Assembly (NCBI GenBank): GCA_002293295.1
Contig: DBCY01000036.1
Coordinates: 31,533 to 61,310 of the forward strand
From: Ruminococcus sp. UBA946
GTDB taxonomy: Bacteria > Bacillota > Clostridia > Oscillospirales > Ruminococcaceae
DNA length: 29,778 bases
Direction of reading: 5' to 3'
Part shown: piece by piece, positions 6,893 through 15,051 of the stretch
Layout of the letters: each line of letters begins with the position of its first letter
Position numbering within the stretch: position 1 is the first letter of the stretch
Notes under the pieces: generated by a model
The model's input: the letters and a program-made list of their open reading frames with translations, nothing else
What the model was told of the DNA's origin: nothing
Databases searched by the model: none
Position numbers and translations under genes: made by a program

Positions 6893-7730
6893 AATCGTTA
6901 AGCGGTTCGGCTACGGCTTTAAGGACAGCGAGCCTGTCACCATAAAAAATGAAATATATATTCCCAAAACCGAGGAAGAAAAAACTTTGTCGGCAGACGA
7001 GCTGAAAAAGCTGGAATATGACAGAAAAACAGAAGAGGAAAAAGCGTTCAGGGCGTCTGTTGACGCTGAGGTTGGAAGGATTCTTAAAGAACGTTCAGCC
7101 GAACTGGAGGAACAGCGCGGCAAGATTATCACGGCGGCAAAAAAGCAAGCCGAAGCAATGGCAGCCGACGCTAAATCCACTACTTTGTCAGTGCTTGAAA
7201 AAACCGCCGAGGAATGTTCCCGGCTGAAAGTTCAGGCAGAGCGGGAGGGCTATAAAAAGGGACTGCAGCAGGGTCATGACGAATCTATTGAAAAATGCAG
7301 AAAATATGTCGACAGTGCTGCGAAACTGCTTTCTGAAATTAATTCCCGGAAGGAAGCTTATTATGTATCAAACGAAAAGGAACTCAGGGATACCGTAAAT
7401 GTTATGGTTGAAAAAATCGTAAAGGCGGAGCTTGAGGTTAACCCGCTTGTTATTGAGCGTATTATAGCCGACGCCGCAAGGAATTTCCGGAATTCCGATT
7501 ACTTGAAAATTTCTGTATCCGGCGGCGAGCTGATTCAGAAAATTAAAACAGACAAGAATCTTATGAACAGAATTATTCCGTTTATTAAGGATATTGAAGT
7601 GGAAATAATCGAGGACGCCCCTGACGGAACAATAATTCTTGATGATGAAGAAACGATTGTCGACGCGTCAATACCCACCCAGCTTGATTTTCTAAAGGAA
7701 ATCATGAAAAACACAAGGGGAGAAGAATAA
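6885..7730 (+). CDS. fliH: Flagellar export regulator FliH
   Basis: A 281-residue stator-stalk protein that binds FliI and links the ATPase to the C-ring. The sequence is Glu/Lys/Ala-rich and strongly helical from about 25 to 150 (coiled coil). A GYKKGLQQGHDE segment (about 121-132) resembles the Gly-rich FliH/YscL signature. The C-terminal part (about 165-281) has the conserved VNVMVEKIVKAELEVNPLVI stretch. The start is TTG 6885, overlapping the fliG stop, with GGAGAGGA at 6869-6876 upstream. It is followed by fliI as usual. Confidence 0.92.
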   Translation: MHKIVKRFGYGFKDSEPVTIKNEIYIPKTEEEKTLSADELKKLEYDRKTEEEKAFRASVDAEVGRILKERSAELEEQRGKIITAAKKQAEAMAADAKSTTLSVLEKTAEECSRLKVQAEREGYKKGLQQGHDESIEKCRKYVDSAAKLLSEINSRKEAYYVSNEKELRDTVNVMVEKIVKAELEVNPLVIERIIADAARNFRNSDYLKISVSGGELIQKIKTDKNLMNRIIPFIKDIEVEIIEDAPDGTIILDDEETIVDASIPTQLDFLKEIMKNTRGEE

Positions 7731-7741
7731 AAGAAAACCGC

Positions 7742-7772
7742 CGCCGCGCAGGTTATAACATAATTCGCGGCG
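7742..7772 (+). other. GC-rich hairpin between fliH and fliI
   Basis: CGCCGCG (7742-7748) pairs with CGCGGCG (7766-7772) over a 17-base loop, ending 22 bases before the fliI ribosome site. No T-run. Confidence 0.4.
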
Positions 7773-7805
7773 TTGTCATAAAATGTAATGTCATGGAGTG
7801 CCGCT

Positions 7806-9110
7806 ATGAACTTTTCCGTTATCCGGAATGCCGTTAAACAGTCTGATTTATACCGTTACCAGGGGAAAATAGAAAAAATAATCGGCATGACCATTGAAGC
7901 TTCGGGTCCTCTTTGCAATATCGGAGACGTATGCAGAATCTTCCGCAGGGGATTTGAGGATTTCATCTTCGCCGAGGTTGTCGGATTCAACAGCGGCAAG
8001 GTTATGCTTATGCCCTATACCGATATTGAAGGCATCGGTCCCGGTTCGATTGTAGACAACACGGGGCGCCAGCTTGAGGTTAATGTAGGAAGCGAGCTTA
8101 CAGGGCGTATTATTAACGCAATCGGGCAGCCTATTGACGGAAAGGGGAAAATTAAAACTACCGCCCGTTATTCGATAGCGGGGGAACCTGTCAATCCGCT
8201 TACGCGTCCCCGTATCGAGGATGTGATTCCTTTCGGCGTAAAAGCCATAGACGGTCTGCTTACTATCGGCAGGGGACAGCGTATGGGCATTTTCGCAGGC
8301 TCCGGGGTAGGGAAGTCGACGCTTCTGGGGATGATAGCAAGAGAGGTTCAGGCTGATATAAATGTTATTGCGCTTGTAGGCGAGCGGGGACGCGAGGTTG
8401 TTGAATTTATCGAACGCGACCTCGGTGAAAAAGGTATGGCGCGCTCTGTGCTTGTTGTCGCTACCTCCGACCAGCCGGCAATGATGAGGAATAAATGTCC
8501 TCTTACGGCTACGGCTATTGCGGAATATTTTAAAGACCAGGGTCTTAACGTTCTTTTAATGATGGATTCCCTTACCCGTTTTGCCATGGCTCAGAGGGAA
8601 ATCGGGCTTGCTGTGGGAGAAGCTCCGATTGCGAGGGGATATACTCCGTCCATATATACGGCGATGCCTAAGCTTCTTGAACGGGCGGGTAACTTTAAGG
8701 AGGGTTCGATTACCGGGATTTATACTGTCCTTGTCGAGGGCGACGACACTAACGAACCTATTTCGGATACGGTAAGGGGTATTATCGACGGTCATATAAT
8801 ACTATCCAGAAAGGTTGCGTCACGCAGCCATTATCCGGCTATTGAGGTACTTGAATCGGTTTCCCGTCTTATGGTGGATATTACGGGACAGGAGCAGAAG
8901 GATACCGCCGCTAAAATGAGGAATCTGCTTTCCGTATATTATGCAAATTATGATTTGGTTTCCATAGGCGCATATAAAAAAGGCACTAATCATGCGCTGG
9001 ACGAAGCTTTGAAGAAAATCGACAAAATCAATGCTTTTTTAAAGCAGGAAATAAATGATTCCTTTACATATGAGGAAACGCTTGCTATGATGGCTGACGC
9101 AGTAAAATAA
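7806..9110 (+). CDS. fliI: Flagellum-specific export ATPase FliI
   Basis: A 434-residue F1-beta-like ATPase that powers and organises type III export. The P-loop GSGVGKST spans residues 165-172. A Walker B-type VLLMMDSLTRFA and the family stretch EIGLAVGEAPIARGYTPS follow. Catalytic-region GERGREVVEF is present. ATG 7806 is chosen because GGAG at 7795-7798 sits 7 bases upstream and homologues begin here; an in-frame ATG at 7788 would precede the ribosome site. It sits between FliH (its partner) and FliJ (its central stalk). Confidence 0.97.
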   Translation: MNFSVIRNAVKQSDLYRYQGKIEKIIGMTIEASGPLCNIGDVCRIFRRGFEDFIFAEVVGFNSGKVMLMPYTDIEGIGPGSIVDNTGRQLEVNVGSELTGRIINAIGQPIDGKGKIKTTARYSIAGEPVNPLTRPRIEDVIPFGVKAIDGLLTIGRGQRMGIFAGSGVGKSTLLGMIAREVQADINVIALVGERGREVVEFIERDLGEKGMARSVLVVATSDQPAMMRNKCPLTATAIAEYFKDQGLNVLLMMDSLTRFAMAQREIGLAVGEAPIARGYTPSIYTAMPKLLERAGNFKEGSITGIYTVLVEGDDTNEPISDTVRGIIDGHIILSRKVASRSHYPAIEVLESVSRLMVDITGQEQKDTAAKMRNLLSVYYANYDLVSIGAYKKGTNHALDEALKKIDKINAFLKQEINDSFTYEETLAMMADAVK

Positions 9111-9152
9111 TGCTTAATGGCTTTATCCTTGCATAACGTGAGGTGATTTCGC

Positions 9153-9593
9153 ATGAAACGCTTTGAATTTTCTCTTAATAAATTAAAGGATTACAAAGAA
9201 CAGGTTCTTGACAGGGAAAAAAACAGCCTTGCTGTATTAAGACGTCAGCAGCAGGAGCTGGAGGAAGAAAAAATAAATACCATCAACACATTTACCAATT
9301 CCTGCAAGGAGTTTGACCGGAAAACGCTTTCCGGGATAACTGTGATGCAGATACAGGTTTATAAAAGCTACCATGAAGCCTTACGGCTGCAAATCGAAGA
9401 GATTCAGGAAAATATTGACAGGCTGGAAATCCGTATTCAGAATCAGCTCCGTGTTGTCGTTGAGAGGACGAAAGAGGTGTCGACGCTGGATAAATTAGAG
9501 GACAGACAGCTTGAAGACTATAATTATACAGCCTCTAAAACGGAAGAGCAATTTATTGCCGAATATGTCCTTAACAGTTCATATAAGAAATAA
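9153..9593 (+). CDS. fliJ: Flagellar export protein FliJ
   Basis: A 146-residue, nearly all-helical coiled-coil protein that fits into the FliI hexamer like an F1 gamma subunit and helps open the FlhA gate. The N-terminus FEFSLNKLKDYKEQVLDREK matches the FliJ pattern (F-x-x-L-x-x-L-L-x-x-R/K). Charged heptads continue to the C-terminus. GAGGTGAT at 9140-9147 supports ATG 9153. Position after fliI fixes the assignment; sequence identity in this family is generally low. Confidence 0.9.
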   Translation: MKRFEFSLNKLKDYKEQVLDREKNSLAVLRRQQQELEEEKINTINTFTNSCKEFDRKTLSGITVMQIQVYKSYHEALRLQIEEIQENIDRLEIRIQNQLRVVVERTKEVSTLDKLEDRQLEDYNYTASKTEEQFIAEYVLNSSYKK

Positions 9594-9664
9594 TCCAGTT
9601 TTAATCCGGTTTAAGCTGCTTGCAGTTTAAATATATATTTTTTGAAGAAAGGAGGGTATGCTTT

Positions 9665-11281
9665 ATGAATAATATTAATTTAAGTTTTCTGTCGGGTATG
9701 AATGACGTTATAACTGCGGCTTCTCTAAAGGGCGGAACTGACGGGTTTTCTGATTACAGCGGGGTAAGTTTCGGGGATTTGCTGAAATCGGCTGCCGCGG
9801 TTGTTTCACCTTCCGTAAATGCCGGCGAAACATTATCCGGGAACATAAACGGTTTTAATCATCTTTATGAAAAGATTATGAAATCGGACGGCGACGTTAA
9901 GGATACGTTCAGGGATTTCCTCAATTATATCGCTATGATGGCTTCAGGCGGCAAAGACGGTCCCGGTATTGACTTTATTTCGGAATTTGCGCTTTTTAAC
10001 CTGATTGACAATCCGGACATACCGCTTGACGACCCGCTGATGTATTCTTTGCTCAATTCAAAGTCATCACAGCTTAATTTTACCGAAACCTATGAGTTTG
10101 ATTCCGGTTATACGGTTTTGGATAATGACGCCGCAAGGGAAGCAACGGAACTGATTTCCGATTTGGCTGACGCTTTGAACGAAGAGCTTAATGAAGAAAG
10201 TCCGTATGATGAAATCCTTGAAAAGCTTTCGGAGTGTATAAAGCTTCTGGAAACTGACGGCGGGTCTGACGGCGGCGTAATTAATGCCGGGCTGATGGCT
10301 GAGTTTTTAGCAGGGCTTTATAATTCTGCAAGCCTTGCCGGAAGCAATCCGATGGAGCTGGAATCGGTTCATATACTGGAGAATGTCGGAGACATGCTCA
10401 AAAGTATCGCCGATAACGCAGAAGCACTGGCAAAAAGCTACGCAAAGCAGCATTACGGGGACATTATTCTTGGTTCAGACGATTTTAATCTTGAAATCCC
10501 CGGCGCCGACGTCAAGTTTATCGAAGTAAGGAATTATGAGCAGAAGGCTGATGACGCGGGCATTGCGCCGAACGGCTTTAACTCCGTTAATTTAAGCATT
10601 ACGGACGTTTCGGCTCAGGTGGACGCCATTAACTCAAAGTTTTCCGAAGATGAGGACGGTTCGGACGCAGGGTTTTTAACGGGACAGCGTTTCAGGGAAA
10701 AATCAGTCGCCGTTAATCAGGAAGCAGCAGATTCCGCTCCAGTGTTTAATGTCTTTAAGGCAGAGGCTGTCGCCGTTCCCGATAAGGCTGAGGTCGCTAA
10801 GTATATCGATTCAATCGAGACGCAGGTCACCGAACAGATTTCCGCAAAGCTTCTTGAAACTTCAGGCAAGGACGGCATAACCGAAATGACGGTGATTCTG
10901 AAACCTGAAAAGCTCGGTGAAATCGCAGTCAAGATTATTTCGGAAAAGGGTTCTGTTCAGATTATGCTAGCGGCTCAGAATCAGGCGGTTGGAAACGCAA
11001 TGACCGATAAGATTGCTTCACTTGCCGAAGGTCTGTCAAACCAGAATATTGATGTGAAGAGTATCAATATCATAAATCCGACAGAAGCAGGCAGTCAGAT
11101 GGGACTTGATTTTACCAATCAAGGATTCAACAGGAAGGATAATACCGGAACAGAAAAGGATTTACATCAGGATAAGAGAATTTCAGGTATTAAAATCAGA
11201 ACTGTTGATATGTCTGAACAAATCGTGGATATTCACGAATTTATTAATAACAGGGAGGCAAAATTATGGGCGAGAGCATAG
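9665..11281 (+). CDS. fliK: Flagellar hook-length control protein FliK
   Basis: A 538-residue exported ruler protein that measures the hook and switches FlhB specificity. The long N-terminal part is of low similarity and acidic. The C-terminal Flg_hook domain (about 405-475) contains MTVILKPEKLGEIAVKI, the family's LxPExLGxVxV signature, followed by an amphipathic segment rich in Ala, Gln and Asn. ATG 9665 has an excellent AAAGGAGGG site 8 bases upstream; an earlier in-frame start at 9620 would place that site inside the gene. The stop overlaps the next gene by 16 bases. Confidence 0.9.
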   Translation: MNNINLSFLSGMNDVITAASLKGGTDGFSDYSGVSFGDLLKSAAAVVSPSVNAGETLSGNINGFNHLYEKIMKSDGDVKDTFRDFLNYIAMMASGGKDGPGIDFISEFALFNLIDNPDIPLDDPLMYSLLNSKSSQLNFTETYEFDSGYTVLDNDAAREATELISDLADALNEELNEESPYDEILEKLSECIKLLETDGGSDGGVINAGLMAEFLAGLYNSASLAGSNPMELESVHILENVGDMLKSIADNAEALAKSYAKQHYGDIILGSDDFNLEIPGADVKFIEVRNYEQKADDAGIAPNGFNSVNLSITDVSAQVDAINSKFSEDEDGSDAGFLTGQRFREKSVAVNQEAADSAPVFNVFKAEAVAVPDKAEVAKYIDSIETQVTEQISAKLLETSGKDGITEMTVILKPEKLGEIAVKIISEKGSVQIMLAAQNQAVGNAMTDKIASLAEGLSNQNIDVKSINIINPTEAGSQMGLDFTNQGFNRKDNTGTEKDLHQDKRISGIKIRTVDMSEQIVDIHEFINNREAKLWARA

Positions 11282-12795
11282 GCGCGCTTGGTTCGGACTA
11301 TGAACTGATAACAAACAATTCAAAATACTCAGACCGTCAGGTTGATGTTGTTGACGAATCGGAAAATACTTCTTATATGGATTTTGAAAGCTATCTTCAG
11401 CTTCTTGTCGCCCAGATGTCGAACCAGGATTTCAACGACCCGATGAGCGACGCGGAGGTTCTTAATCAGATGGCTACATATTCCATGCTTGAAGGTATCA
11501 AGAACATGACATCCCAGTCCAATATCAGCTATGCGTCGTCCCTTGTGGGAAAGGCTGTTACAATTGCGGAGGGCGACATTTATGATACGGGCATTATCGA
11601 TTCGGTTATAATAACAAACGGCAAGCCCAGTGTTATTGTAAACGGGGTTGCCCATGAACTATCAACCATTTCCGATATTGTGGAAGCCGATAAGTATAAC
11701 AACCTTGCCGCTTTAATCGGTCAGAAGGGATATGCTACTGTGGAAGGCGAACAGATTTCGGGTGAAATCACTAATGTCCTGATAATCGGAGGTACCGAAT
11801 GGGTTGTTATTGACAAAACGGCTTTATGCATGAGGGAATCGGTTACTATCGGAGAACCGCCGACCGATGAAGGTACGGAAGGCAGTGAAGGCAGCGAGGG
11901 TTCTGAAGGCACGGAGGGAACAGAAGGTTCCGGCGGGTCAGATGAGACCGTATCAGCTGAAAGTTATTCCGTTTCTTATAATATTACCGATAATAACGTA
12001 TCATCATATGCGGTTACGCAGGATATTACCGTTTCAAAATCCTATGAGGAAAAGGCGGCTGAACTTTTAGCCGAGCTTATGTCCGAGCTTGACGGGGTAT
12101 CATCCTCAAATGAATTCAGTGATGTTGATATTACGGGTTATGAACAGATTTATATCACCGAAATTGAAACTCCTGATTATGCTTCGGCGGCATATGCCGA
12201 AGAAGACCGTTTGTTAGAATCGTTTTCGTCCGGGTACAATCCGAATATAAACGGAAGCTATAATGAGGTTTTGGGTGAAAATTACACAAATACCGGCGGC
12301 AGCTATAATGCCGTAACCACATCCGACTGCGTTCCGTTCAGAAAGAATGCGCAGTCACACCCCGAAGAAGCTGCCAAGGCTGATTCTTACGGAACAAGAA
12401 TGTACGATATTGCCTGGATTAACAACACTTCTGTCCTCAGCGGAATTAATACCGATACAGTTATCGGATATACCGCAAGCGGAAGGAAAGTCACTGATTT
12501 AGGCTTCAGCGGAAAAGGCAGGCTCGGAGAGGTTGTTACGTTTGCGGACGGCACCCAGAGGGTTGAAATAATCCATAGAAACGGGAATTCCTCATGGCTT
12601 AACACGACCGGCAACTATACCCTCAATGATTTTTGCAGACAGGGATTCGTTCCGGACAGCAATATCAAGCTTACCCCGTATGAATCGGCTATCCAGAATT
12701 ATGCAATCAAGGACGATGTGCTGCGCGCTACGGGATTAAGCAAATATTCGTGGGCAAATAACTGGGTTGCGATGGGTATTGATGTAAGATATTAA
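11266..12795 (+). CDS. flgD: Hook-capping protein FlgD with long C-terminal extension
   Basis: A 509-residue protein; typical FlgD is about 140-230. Residues 38-85 form the hook-cap N-domain: YLQLLVAQMSNQDFNDPM, then EVLNQMATYSMLEGIKNM. Two short beta-rich FlgD-like strands follow to about residue 190. Then comes a tandem E-G-(S/T) linker (202-222, seven tripeptides) and roughly 285 residues I do not recognise, with Asn/Tyr-rich patches and a C-terminal globular-looking part (about 400-509). The cap helps FlgE polymerise and is normally discarded. The start overlaps fliK and is preceded by CAGGGAGG, a strong ribosome site. The core call is firm; the extension has no assigned function. Confidence 0.88.
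   Translation: MGESIGALGSDYELITNNSKYSDRQVDVVDESENTSYMDFESYLQLLVAQMSNQDFNDPMSDAEVLNQMATYSMLEGIKNMTSQSNISYASSLVGKAVTIAEGDIYDTGIIDSVIITNGKPSVIVNGVAHELSTISDIVEADKYNNLAALIGQKGYATVEGEQISGEITNVLIIGGTEWVVIDKTALCMRESVTIGEPPTDEGTEGSEGSEGSEGTEGTEGSGGSDETVSAESYSVSYNITDNNVSSYAVTQDITVSKSYEEKAAELLAELMSELDGVSSSNEFSDVDITGYEQIYITEIETPDYASAAYAEEDRLLESFSSGYNPNINGSYNEVLGENYTNTGGSYNAVTTSDCVPFRKNAQSHPEEAAKADSYGTRMYDIAWINNTSVLSGINTDTVIGYTASGRKVTDLGFSGKGRLGEVVTFADGTQRVEIIHRNGNSSWLNTTGNYTLNDFCRQGFVPDSNIKLTPYESAIQNYAIKDDVLRATGLSKYSWANNWVAMGIDVRY
11869..11931 (+). repeat. In-frame 9-bp tandem repeat coding for E-G-S/T linker
   Basis: Seven consecutive 9-base units code Glu-Gly-Ser or Glu-Gly-Thr (residues 202-222 of FlgD). 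They join the FlgD core to its C-terminal extension. Such units can change copy number by slippage without shifting the frame. Confidence 0.8.
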
Positions 12796-12831
12796 CAATA
12801 ACGTATTATACTGAAAGAGCAGGTGACGCTT

Positions 12832-13260
12832 GTGCTGATAAGTGAGTATCTGCAATCGCGGAATGTGTCCGTAACGACGGGAAGGGTAAACGGATTCCCG
12901 AATCATGCTACCGAATCCGCTAAAAATAAGGTTAATCTGCCTGAAAACAGCGAATTTGCCCGGTTGCTTAAGACACAGCTTGCAGAGATTAATTCAACGG
13001 ATAAAAATGTTCAGTTCTCGAAACACGCCGTAGAAAGGATTTATGAAAGGCAAATCGACCTCTACGACAACGATACGCTCGACCGGCTGAACAAGGCTGT
13101 TGAACTTGCGGTTCAAAAGGGTTCCAGCGATGCTCTGGTTATGATTGACTCCAACGCATTTCTCGTCAGTGTAAGAAATAACAAGGTGATTACCACTATG
13201 GCTACCGAGGATATGCAGGGAAGCATATTTACCAACATCGATTCAACAGTGATTATGTAA
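12832..13260 (+). CDS. Flagellar operon protein, TIGR02530 type
   Basis: A 142-residue protein of the small family found between flgD and flgE in Firmicutes and relatives. Its C-terminal 80 residues show the signature: FSKHAVERIYERQIDL, then LNKAVELAVQKGSSDALVM, a FLVSVRNNKVITTM strand and FTNIDSTVIM at the end. Biochemical function is not established to my knowledge; the position suggests a role in hook assembly. GTG 12832 is favoured because AGGTGA at 12821-12826 is 5 bases upstream; GTG 12823 lies inside that site. Confidence 0.85.
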   Translation: MLISEYLQSRNVSVTTGRVNGFPNHATESAKNKVNLPENSEFARLLKTQLAEINSTDKNVQFSKHAVERIYERQIDLYDNDTLDRLNKAVELAVQKGSSDALVMIDSNAFLVSVRNNKVITTMATEDMQGSIFTNIDSTVIM

Positions 13261-13286
13261 AGGGATTTACTCTTCACGGAAAATTC

Positions 13287-13373
13287 TGCTGACAAAAGCT
13301 TTAAGATTGGACCATTGCGGAAATCGAGGAGTCCCGACCGACTTGACGGACTTCAGGCTTAAAAATGTCAGCA
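13287..13373 (+). promoter_or_regulatory. Structured leader before flgE
   Basis: Nested complementary segments: TGCTGACA (13287-13294) with TGTCAGCA (13366-13373), TTTAAG (13300-13305) with CTTAAA (13358-13363), and GGAGTCC (13328-13334) with GGACTTC (13348-13354, one G-U). The fold closes 13 bases before the flgE ribosome site AAGGAG (13386-13391). It matches no riboswitch class I can recognise. Confidence 0.5.
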
Positions 13374-13401
13374 TATCCTAAAAACAAGGAGTGCTTTATT
13401 T

Positions 13402-14625
13402 ATGATTAGGTCACTATATTCCGGCGTTTCCGGTCTGACCAACCATCAGACCAAAATGGACGTTATCGGTAATAATATCGCTAACGTAAACACCTTCGGC
13501 TTTAAGGCATCTAAAGCCATTTTCAAGGATATTTTCTACCAGTCTGTGAACACCCCCTCCGCCGGTTCAGCCGCCTTTGCCGGAAACAACCCCGCAACCG
13601 TGGGTTACGGCGTTCAGATAGCCGATATAGTCAAGGATATGTCCGGTTCAAATTTACAAGCGACAAACAGGAAGCTTGATATGGCTATTTACGGAGACGG
13701 GTTCTTTATGACGGCCACATTCCCGTTCGGAACAACCGACCCCGCAAATCCCACCGCTGACCCTGAAGACGGATATGAGGCAGGCGACCCTGACTATGTA
13801 TACACGCCTACATCGGCAGTATCCTATACAAGGCTCGGTAATATGGGCGTGGATTCATACGGAAACCTTGTTGCCGATTCAAACGTATTCCTGCTGGGTA
13901 CGAGGAACTCCGCTCTGGGTCTTTCCCAAACCTACGACGACAGCTCGCAGACTCTCCTTGAAGAGGAGCTGGTGGATACAAACGGAGACGGCAGGGTAAA
14001 CGGAGGCGACCTTACGTATAAGAATACGATAAATGTCAATAAGCTTATACAGGAGGCGTACAATATTCATACCGACGTAAACGGTTTCCTGTTTACCTAC
14101 ACGACTGTTACCGCTAATGCCGACGGTTCAGTTACTTATGAAGACCCTGCATACTGCGATGAATCGGGTAATGTAATAGCTGATGCAGAGGATTATTCAG
14201 GGGACGAAATGGACGCGGACGAAATTGCCGATGTTATAGAATCCGGCGCGGTTCAGGGTGAATTTACCTTCCAGGACCTTGGTTCCTTCAGCATTGACAA
14301 ATACGGCGTTATCACCACCTCCTTCAATAATGAAATGAAGGCAATCGCAAGGATTGAACTTGCCGTATTCGATAATCCGGACGGACTTGTCGAAGCGGGG
14401 AACACCTCCTATGCCGAAACAGCCGCTTCGGGCACCGCGAACGTAAAGAAACCGAAATCAGAGGGAGCCGGCGAGGTTCGTTCCAGTATGCTTGAAATGT
14501 CCAACGTAAACCTTGCCAATGAATTTTCCGACATGATTGTAACGCAGAGGGGTTTCCAGGCAAATTCAAGAATTATAACAGTTTCAGACTCAATGCTTGA
14601 GGAACTGGTAAATCTCAAGAGATAA
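13402..14625 (+). CDS. flgE: Flagellar hook protein FlgE
   Basis: A 407-residue hook subunit. The N-terminus has the rod/hook signature SLYSGVSGLTNHQTKMDVIGNNIANVNTFGFK (start SLYSGVSGL, then NNIANVNTFGFK at about 24-35). The C-terminus has EMSNVNLANEFSDMIVTQRG and NSRIITVSDSMLEELVNLKR. The exposed middle region is acidic and variable. It includes a DTNGDGRVNGGD loop (192-203) that matches the dockerin/EF-hand calcium-loop pattern. AAGGAG at 13386-13391 supports ATG 13402. It is exported, capped by FlgD and likely expressed at high level. Confidence 0.95.
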   Translation: MIRSLYSGVSGLTNHQTKMDVIGNNIANVNTFGFKASKAIFKDIFYQSVNTPSAGSAAFAGNNPATVGYGVQIADIVKDMSGSNLQATNRKLDMAIYGDGFFMTATFPFGTTDPANPTADPEDGYEAGDPDYVYTPTSAVSYTRLGNMGVDSYGNLVADSNVFLLGTRNSALGLSQTYDDSSQTLLEEELVDTNGDGRVNGGDLTYKNTINVNKLIQEAYNIHTDVNGFLFTYTTVTANADGSVTYEDPAYCDESGNVIADAEDYSGDEMDADEIADVIESGAVQGEFTFQDLGSFSIDKYGVITTSFNNEMKAIARIELAVFDNPDGLVEAGNTSYAETAASGTANVKKPKSEGAGEVRSSMLEMSNVNLANEFSDMIVTQRGFQANSRIITVSDSMLEELVNLKR

Positions 14626-14638
14626 TTATTACAGGTAT

Positions 14639-14664
14639 GCGGCGCAGGCTTATATCTGCGCCGC
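14639..14664 (+). other. Strong GC hairpin after flgE
   Basis: GCGGCGCAG (14639-14647) is perfectly complementary to CTGCGCCGC (14656-14664) with an 8-base loop, starting 14 bases after the flgE stop. No T-run follows. It may protect the flgE message from 3' exonucleases or cause partial termination. Confidence 0.6.
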
Positions 14665-14713
14665 TGATACTGCCCCGGGACTTATTATTGGCATATTGAA
14701 AGGATTAATATTT

Positions 14714-14929
14714 ATGATAAAATTAACCAGGTTCAACGATACGGTAATCCTTATCAATGAGGAATATATAGAAACCGTGGAGGAAACCCCCGATACCGTC
14801 GTAAGCATGCAGAACGGACACAGGTATCTTGTTAAGGAAACCGTTGATGAAATATGCTGGAAATCAGCTGAATACAAAAGGGAATGCAACAGATATAACT
14901 TTGAAAATAATCCGCGGAATGACGCGTGA
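14714..14929 (+). CDS. flbD: FlbD/SwrD-family flagellar protein
   Basis: A 71-residue protein of the FlbD family (SwrD in Bacillus), which follows flgE in many Firmicutes and is reported to support stator-driven torque and swarming. It shows the family pattern: IKLTRFNDTVILINEEYIETVEETPDTVV-like strands (residues 2-30), then NGHRYLVKETVDEI. GAAAGGA at 14698-14704 supports ATG 14714. It lies just before the stator genes motA and motB, consistent with a motor role. Confidence 0.9.
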   Translation: MIKLTRFNDTVILINEEYIETVEETPDTVVSMQNGHRYLVKETVDEICWKSAEYKRECNRYNFENNPRNDA

Positions 14930-14992
14930 ATATAAATATATCCGGACCGAAAATATAAGAAAAAATTCGGCTGGAAAAGCCCGGAAGACAGT

Positions 14993-15051
14993 TTCGGGCT
15001 CAGGAGCTTTGTCCGTCAGGGCAAAGCGTCCGGGAAGGATGGTTATAAAAA
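14993..15051 (+). promoter_or_regulatory. Repeated leader module, copy B (before motA)
   Basis: The clearest copy. TTCGGGCT (14993-15000) is followed by hairpin GCTTTGTCC (15006-15014), loop GTCA, GGGCAAAGC (15019-15027), then TCCGG (15029-15033) and GAAGGATGGT (15034-15043) before ATG 15052. An extra upstream stem AGCCCG / CGGGCT (14978-15000) is present here. Shares order, spacing and most bases with copy A. Confidence 0.65.

Noticed and set aside
13975..14010. A true dockerin domain in FlgE
   Set aside because: Only one loop and no second duplicate or linker helix; kept as a calcium-loop-like motif only.
14993..15051. c-di-GMP-I riboswitch before motA, due to GGCAAAGC and GGATGG
   Set aside because: The order and spacing of parts do not fit the class; GCAAAGC is only the right arm of a simple hairpin.
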